Both the position numbers and the translations under genes were made by a program. Below, piece by piece: positions 61,184 through 64,000 of a DNA stretch of 64,000 bases. The notes below the pieces were generated by a model. The model was given only the letters and a program-made list of their open reading frames with translations, had not been told where the DNA came from and made no database searches. The stretch is from positions 86,090-150,089 of the forward strand of contig CANSSG010000002.1 of assembly GCA_947649615.1 (NCBI GenBank), written 5' to 3'. The number at the start of each line of letters is the position of its first letter. The stretch's first letter is position 1. Source of the stretch: an uncultured Clostridia bacterium. GTDB taxonomy: Bacteria; Bacillota; Clostridia; Oscillospirales; Oscillospiraceae.

Positions 61184-61329
61184 CCGCGCACTCAGCAGCA
61201 CACTGGCGGGGCATCAGTAGCGTACAAAAAGGAACATAAATCCCCTCGTAATTAATAAGGGATTTTTAAAGGACAAAAACAATATTTTTCGCGCTGAAAG
61301 CGCGAGGAAAATTTGAGGAGAAACGAAAC

Positions 61330-62241
61330 ATGAAAATTCTGGTAACCGACGGCATGGACAAAACCGCCCTGGAACAGTTGAAGGCAAACGGCCACGAAGT
61401 GGTGGAGCAGTTCTACGCCCCCGAGGAACTGGGCGCGGCGCTGAAGGAGTTTGACGCGGTGGTGGTCCGCTCCGCCACCAAGGTGCGGGCCAACCACATC
61501 GACGAGGCCAAGGGCGGCAGATTGAAGCTGGTCATCCGCGGCGGCGTAGGCGTGGACAATATCGACGTAAAATACGCTGAGGAAAACGGCATCACCGTGA
61601 AGAACACCCCCAGGGCTTCCTCCAACTCCGTGGCGGAGCTGGCGATGGGCCACATGTTCTCCTGCGCCCGCTTCCTGTCCATCGCGGGCCACACCATGCG
61701 CGAGGGCAAGTGGGAAAAGAAGGCCTACGGCAAGGGCTTTGAGCTGGGCGGCAAGACCCTGGGCATCATTGGCTTCGGCCGGATCGGCCAGGCCTTGGGC
61801 CGCATGGCCAAGGGCATCGGCATGGAAGTCATTGCCCAGGACATTTTCCATGTCCCCGGCATTGAGGAGCAGATGGGCATGAAGTATGTGGAGCTGGACG
61901 AGCTGCTGGAGCGGTCTGATTTTATCTCCCTCCACACCCCCTCCCTCAACGGCGTGAAGCTGATCTGCAAGGAAAACATCGACAAGATGAAGGACGGCGT
62001 AGTGTTTATCAACACTTCCCGCGGCGACAACGTCAACGAGGACGATCTTCTGGAAGCCCTGAATTCCGGCAAGGTCCGCGCGGCGGGCCTGGATGTCTAT
62101 GCCGACGAGCCTGCTACCAACGCCGCCCTGTACTCCCACGCCAACGTCTCCTGCACCCCCCACATCGGCGCTGCCACTAAGGAAGCCCAGAAGCGCATTG
62201 GCGCGGAGATTGTGGATATTATCGAGAATTTCGGGAAGTAA
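61330..62241 (+). CDS. serA: D-3-phosphoglycerate dehydrogenase (short form)
   Basis: A 303-residue NAD-dependent D-2-hydroxyacid dehydrogenase: GIIGFGRIGQALG (NAD site), VIRGGVGVDNIDVKYA, HTPSLN and INTSRGDNVNEDDL. There is no C-terminal ACT domain, so it should not be feedback-inhibited by serine in the usual way. It begins the serine pathway from 3-phosphoglycerate. The interval from serC contains an AAATCCC/GGGATTT hairpin and an A+T-rich leader; I see no riboswitch. The ribosome binding site is GAGGAG. Confidence 0.94.
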   Translation: MKILVTDGMDKTALEQLKANGHEVVEQFYAPEELGAALKEFDAVVVRSATKVRANHIDEAKGGRLKLVIRGGVGVDNIDVKYAEENGITVKNTPRASSNSVAELAMGHMFSCARFLSIAGHTMREGKWEKKAYGKGFELGGKTLGIIGFGRIGQALGRMAKGIGMEVIAQDIFHVPGIEEQMGMKYVELDELLERSDFISLHTPSLNGVKLICKENIDKMKDGVVFINTSRGDNVNEDDLLEALNSGKVRAAGLDVYADEPATNAALYSHANVSCTPHIGAATKEAQKRIGAEIVDIIENFGK

Positions 62242-62252
62242 TGACGGGGGTC

Positions 62253-62282
62253 CTGCTTTTCTTTGCGAGCAAAGAAAAGCAG
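62253..62282. repeat. 14-base perfect inverted repeat after serA
   Basis: CTGCTTTTCTTTGC (62253-62266) and GCAAAGAAAAGCAG (62269-62282) with a GA loop. It may stabilise the mRNA end or be a small repeat element. Confidence 0.6.
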
Positions 62283-62311
62283 CAAAAGAAAACCCTTTTA
62301 CACGCCCGATG

Positions 62312-62355
62312 GGCCATGCGGCGGAGTGCCTGCGCTCCTGCCGCATGGCCTTTTT
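62312..62355 (+). terminator. Terminator of serA
   Basis: GGCCATGCGGC (62312-62322) pairs with GCCGCATGGCC (62340-62350), followed by T5. Confidence 0.85.
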
Positions 62356-62437
62356 CTTTTACCCTTATTAACCTTGTGCTGCTACTGCTAGTTCATTCAA
62401 AGGGCTGCATATTCACACCTTTTTTATGCTAATTATA

Positions 62438-62482
62438 CAAAGTACAGGATGACAGAACTACGGCCAATCACCCTGTACTTTG
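62438..62482. repeat. Inverted repeat at the GC/AT composition boundary
   Basis: CAAAGTACAGG (62438-62448) and CCTGTACTTTG (62472-62482), 11 perfect bases with a 23-base centre. It lies in the gene-free stretch 62363-62604 where the sequence turns AT-rich. Confidence 0.5.
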
Positions 62483-62604
62483 AATATATGGAGTTAAAAT
62501 TGAATCATTTGTTATTGTTTATGAAAGCATCTATGCTTTCCTGCCACATATGGGGAGATTATCCAATAAATTTGCATATTTACTATTCCTCTAAATCAGC
62601 GAAA

Positions 62605-63747
62605 TTAATACTGCTTGTCAAGCAAATCCAATCCGTGATTGCCAACATTTCCATTTATACCGTTCATAACCCATTCAGCCATTGTTATTCCATGCAAACC
62701 ATCTGAATAGAACATAGGCATAAACATCAGTGTGTGACCTGTGAGGTTTGTGCCTTCCTTATCATTATACCCGTCCCAGATTAAAACGCCAGTATTGGGA
62801 ATAGATTGCAGGTCCTTTACCATAAGCTTCAAATTCTCCTGATAAACATCTCCGATTTCATTGCCTGTTTCCAGAACACGATTCGTATAATAATTCTGGT
62901 AGGAGGATAATGCATTATCACGGACAGAACTGCTGAAAAGGATTTTAGTATCAGGATGGTCTTTCGATAAAGCACGGAAACTGTCAAGAACAATATTATT
63001 TGATACAAGCCTTTCTGAAATCTCGTTCGGAGCCTGCCATACATTCTCTGCAATGTCCCGCCAGTTTTCATTTAGCAAAAAAGAGGCTTCGGCAAAAACG
63101 GTCGTGTTTTTTACATTGGGGAAATAATTGCTGATTGTGTCATTGCCAAGCAATGCAGCGGCAAACCCGCCGCCTGAAAAACCTGTTATCAGCAAGTCAT
63201 CAGGTGTATCTATATACTTCATTGCTTGCTGCATGAACAGGGTATAATTTGTATACCCATGATGATACAGAATTTTTTCACTTCTATCGGCGTCTGTATA
63301 TTGAAATTCTCCAGTTCCGCAATGCCAGTCCCCCGTTGAATACGGCAACACAAGCATTGTCCAATCCTTAAACGGGTTATTTGTATCTGAACTTCCAATC
63401 CCCATTGCTTCCAAGCCATCGTTTGTCAGCTTTGGATTGTAGAACCCGCCATCTGTGCCTTCTGGTCTTGCTGCCATATAAGTATCCGTACTTACCCCGC
63501 CGCCATAAAAATAGACAATAACCTTATTCTCACTTCCTTTACGGAATAATCCATGCCATTCTGATCCATCAGAACTGATTGCTCCGTCAGGTGTGATACG
63601 ATACCATTCCCCAATTTTGGGATTTGGGATAATTTCAGGCCTGTGCGTAATATTATCAATAAAATGACTAATTAAAAAAATTGTGCCAATCATTAACATG
63701 ATGCCAATCAGAAAAATAATCGAAATCACTTTCACAGTTTTTTTCAT
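62605..63747 (-). CDS. Pectinacetylesterase-like serine hydrolase, anchored or secreted
   Basis: A 380-residue protein with an N-terminal hydrophobic segment (residues 7-29), then an alpha/beta-hydrolase-like domain: VIVYFYGGGVSTDTY (oxyanion region), LLITGFSGGGFAA with the nucleophile serine, and a possible histidine in NLTGHTLMFMPMFYSDGLHG. The pattern is that of the pectinacetylesterase/Notum family, though the substrate need not be pectin. The gene is far more AT-rich than the rest of the window and probably came by transfer. AAAGGAGG is 13 bases upstream. Confidence 0.72.
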   Translation of the reverse strand: MKKTVKVISIIFLIGIMLMIGTIFLISHFIDNITHRPEIIPNPKIGEWYRITPDGAISSDGSEWHGLFRKGSENKVIVYFYGGGVSTDTYMAARPEGTDGGFYNPKLTNDGLEAMGIGSSDTNNPFKDWTMLVLPYSTGDWHCGTGEFQYTDADRSEKILYHHGYTNYTLFMQQAMKYIDTPDDLLITGFSGGGFAAALLGNDTISNYFPNVKNTTVFAEASFLLNENWRDIAENVWQAPNEISERLVSNNIVLDSFRALSKDHPDTKILFSSSVRDNALSSYQNYYTNRVLETGNEIGDVYQENLKLMVKDLQSIPNTGVLIWDGYNDKEGTNLTGHTLMFMPMFYSDGLHGITMAEWVMNGINGNVGNHGLDLLDKQY

Positions 63748-63799
63748 CTAAGTTAAACGTCCTCCTTTTGTTCCACGGGCATATATTCATCTATCGCTG

Positions 63800-63828
63800 A
63801 TTATATCTTACTTACTTGCCTACTTCAA
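63800..63828 (-). promoter_or_regulatory. Promoter of the esterase-like gene
   Basis: Minus-strand TTGAAG (63823-63828), 17 bases, perfect TATAAT (63800-63805). Confidence 0.75.
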
Positions 63829-63849
63829 TGTACAAAATGAAATATGAGT

Positions 63850-63883
63850 GCCAGCCCTCACCACTGCAAGGGCTGACACCTGT
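63850..63883. other. Hairpin in the AT-rich right-hand interval
   Basis: GTGCCAGCCCT and AGGGCTGACAC pair with one mismatch around a 12-base loop. No T run is adjacent. The stretch 63829-63950 otherwise shows no gene. Confidence 0.45.
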
Positions 63884-63949
63884 ATTACGTTTTTGTTGTG
63901 TTTATACAGTAAATCTACTGGTTATTCACTTTTTCAACCGGCAACATAA

Positions 63950-64000
63950 ACTGTACCCCATAAAGTGGACACACAAGGAAAAGAGGATTCCCTCAAGTGG
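63950..64000. mobile_element. Possible end of an IS3-family element at the window edge
   Basis: CTGTACCCCATAAAGTGGAC followed by ACAC resembles the terminal repeats of IS3/IS150-group insertion sequences (TGTACCCC...AAAGTGGACA type). The remaining bases would be the start of the element or its transposase end, which lies outside the window. Confidence 0.4.

Noticed and set aside
61184..61329. A riboswitch or T-box before serA
   Set aside because: Only a short AAATCCC/GGGATTT hairpin and an AT-rich leader are seen; no conserved T-box or aptamer core could be found by eye.

Overview
The window is a GC-rich (about 60% by eye) segment of what looks like a motile, endospore-forming anaerobe of the class Clostridia, probably Oscillospiraceae-like. 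The evidence is a Bacillus/Clostridium-type flagellar cluster (FlgM/FlgN/FlgK/FlgL/FliW/CsrA, FliY instead of plain FliN, FlbD/SwrD), SpoVT, Rex, a DUF4364 protein and Firmicutes-style promoters and ribosome binding sites. Species assignment from this alone is an inference.

Region 1 (1-24.5 kb, all minus strand) is the flagellar cluster. Reading in the direction of transcription, a late-assembly block flgM-flgN-flgK-flgL-DUF6470-fliW-csrA ends in a terminator. It is followed by a strong promoter with several Spo0A-like boxes and then the long fla/che-type operon flgB-flgC-fliE-F-G-H-I-J, an unrecognised protein, fliK-flgD-TIGR02530-flgE-flbD-motA-motB-fliM-fliY-cheY-fliO-P-Q-R, which leaves the window inside fliR. 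It encodes basal body, export apparatus, hook, motor, switch and response-regulator parts. Unusual points are motAB where Bacillus has fliL, CheY-docking-like motifs moved to the FliY linker and duplicated, and a triplicated module inserted in FlgL.

Region 2 (24.5-30.1 kb) is a signalling neighbourhood: a plus-strand operon of a PilZ protein, a HExxH metallopeptidase and a methyltransferase. It faces a minus-strand pair, a multi-PAS sensor and a response regulator with a GGEEF diguanylate cyclase domain. It plausibly ties c-di-GMP to the adjacent flagellar genes.

Region 3 (30.2-49.9 kb) is mostly metabolism and envelope: a transglutaminase-like protein with a GH29 fucosidase, divergent from cutC and an acyltransferase; paaK with an ACT protein; an aminotransferase; pckA; a GH3 hexosaminidase; a VanY-type carboxypeptidase; a two-component system with an anchored partner; fumC; spoVT; a cysteine-rich conserved protein; and a DUF4364 protein.

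Region 4 (50-62.3 kb) holds small enzymes (RibD_C, nitrilase, DUF2087, GNAT), a 73-residue protein with 21 cysteines, an SLH-type protein with rex, a coiled-coil protein of unknown role, a zinc-ribbon membrane protein, a BlaI/BlaR1-type pair with a very large extra C-terminal region, and the serine biosynthesis genes serC and serA.

Region 5 (about 62.4 kb to the end) is clearly more AT-rich. It carries one secreted or anchored pectinacetylesterase-like hydrolase, and the last 50 bases resemble an IS3-family end, suggesting a recently acquired segment. I saw no rRNA, tRNA, CRISPR array or prophage.
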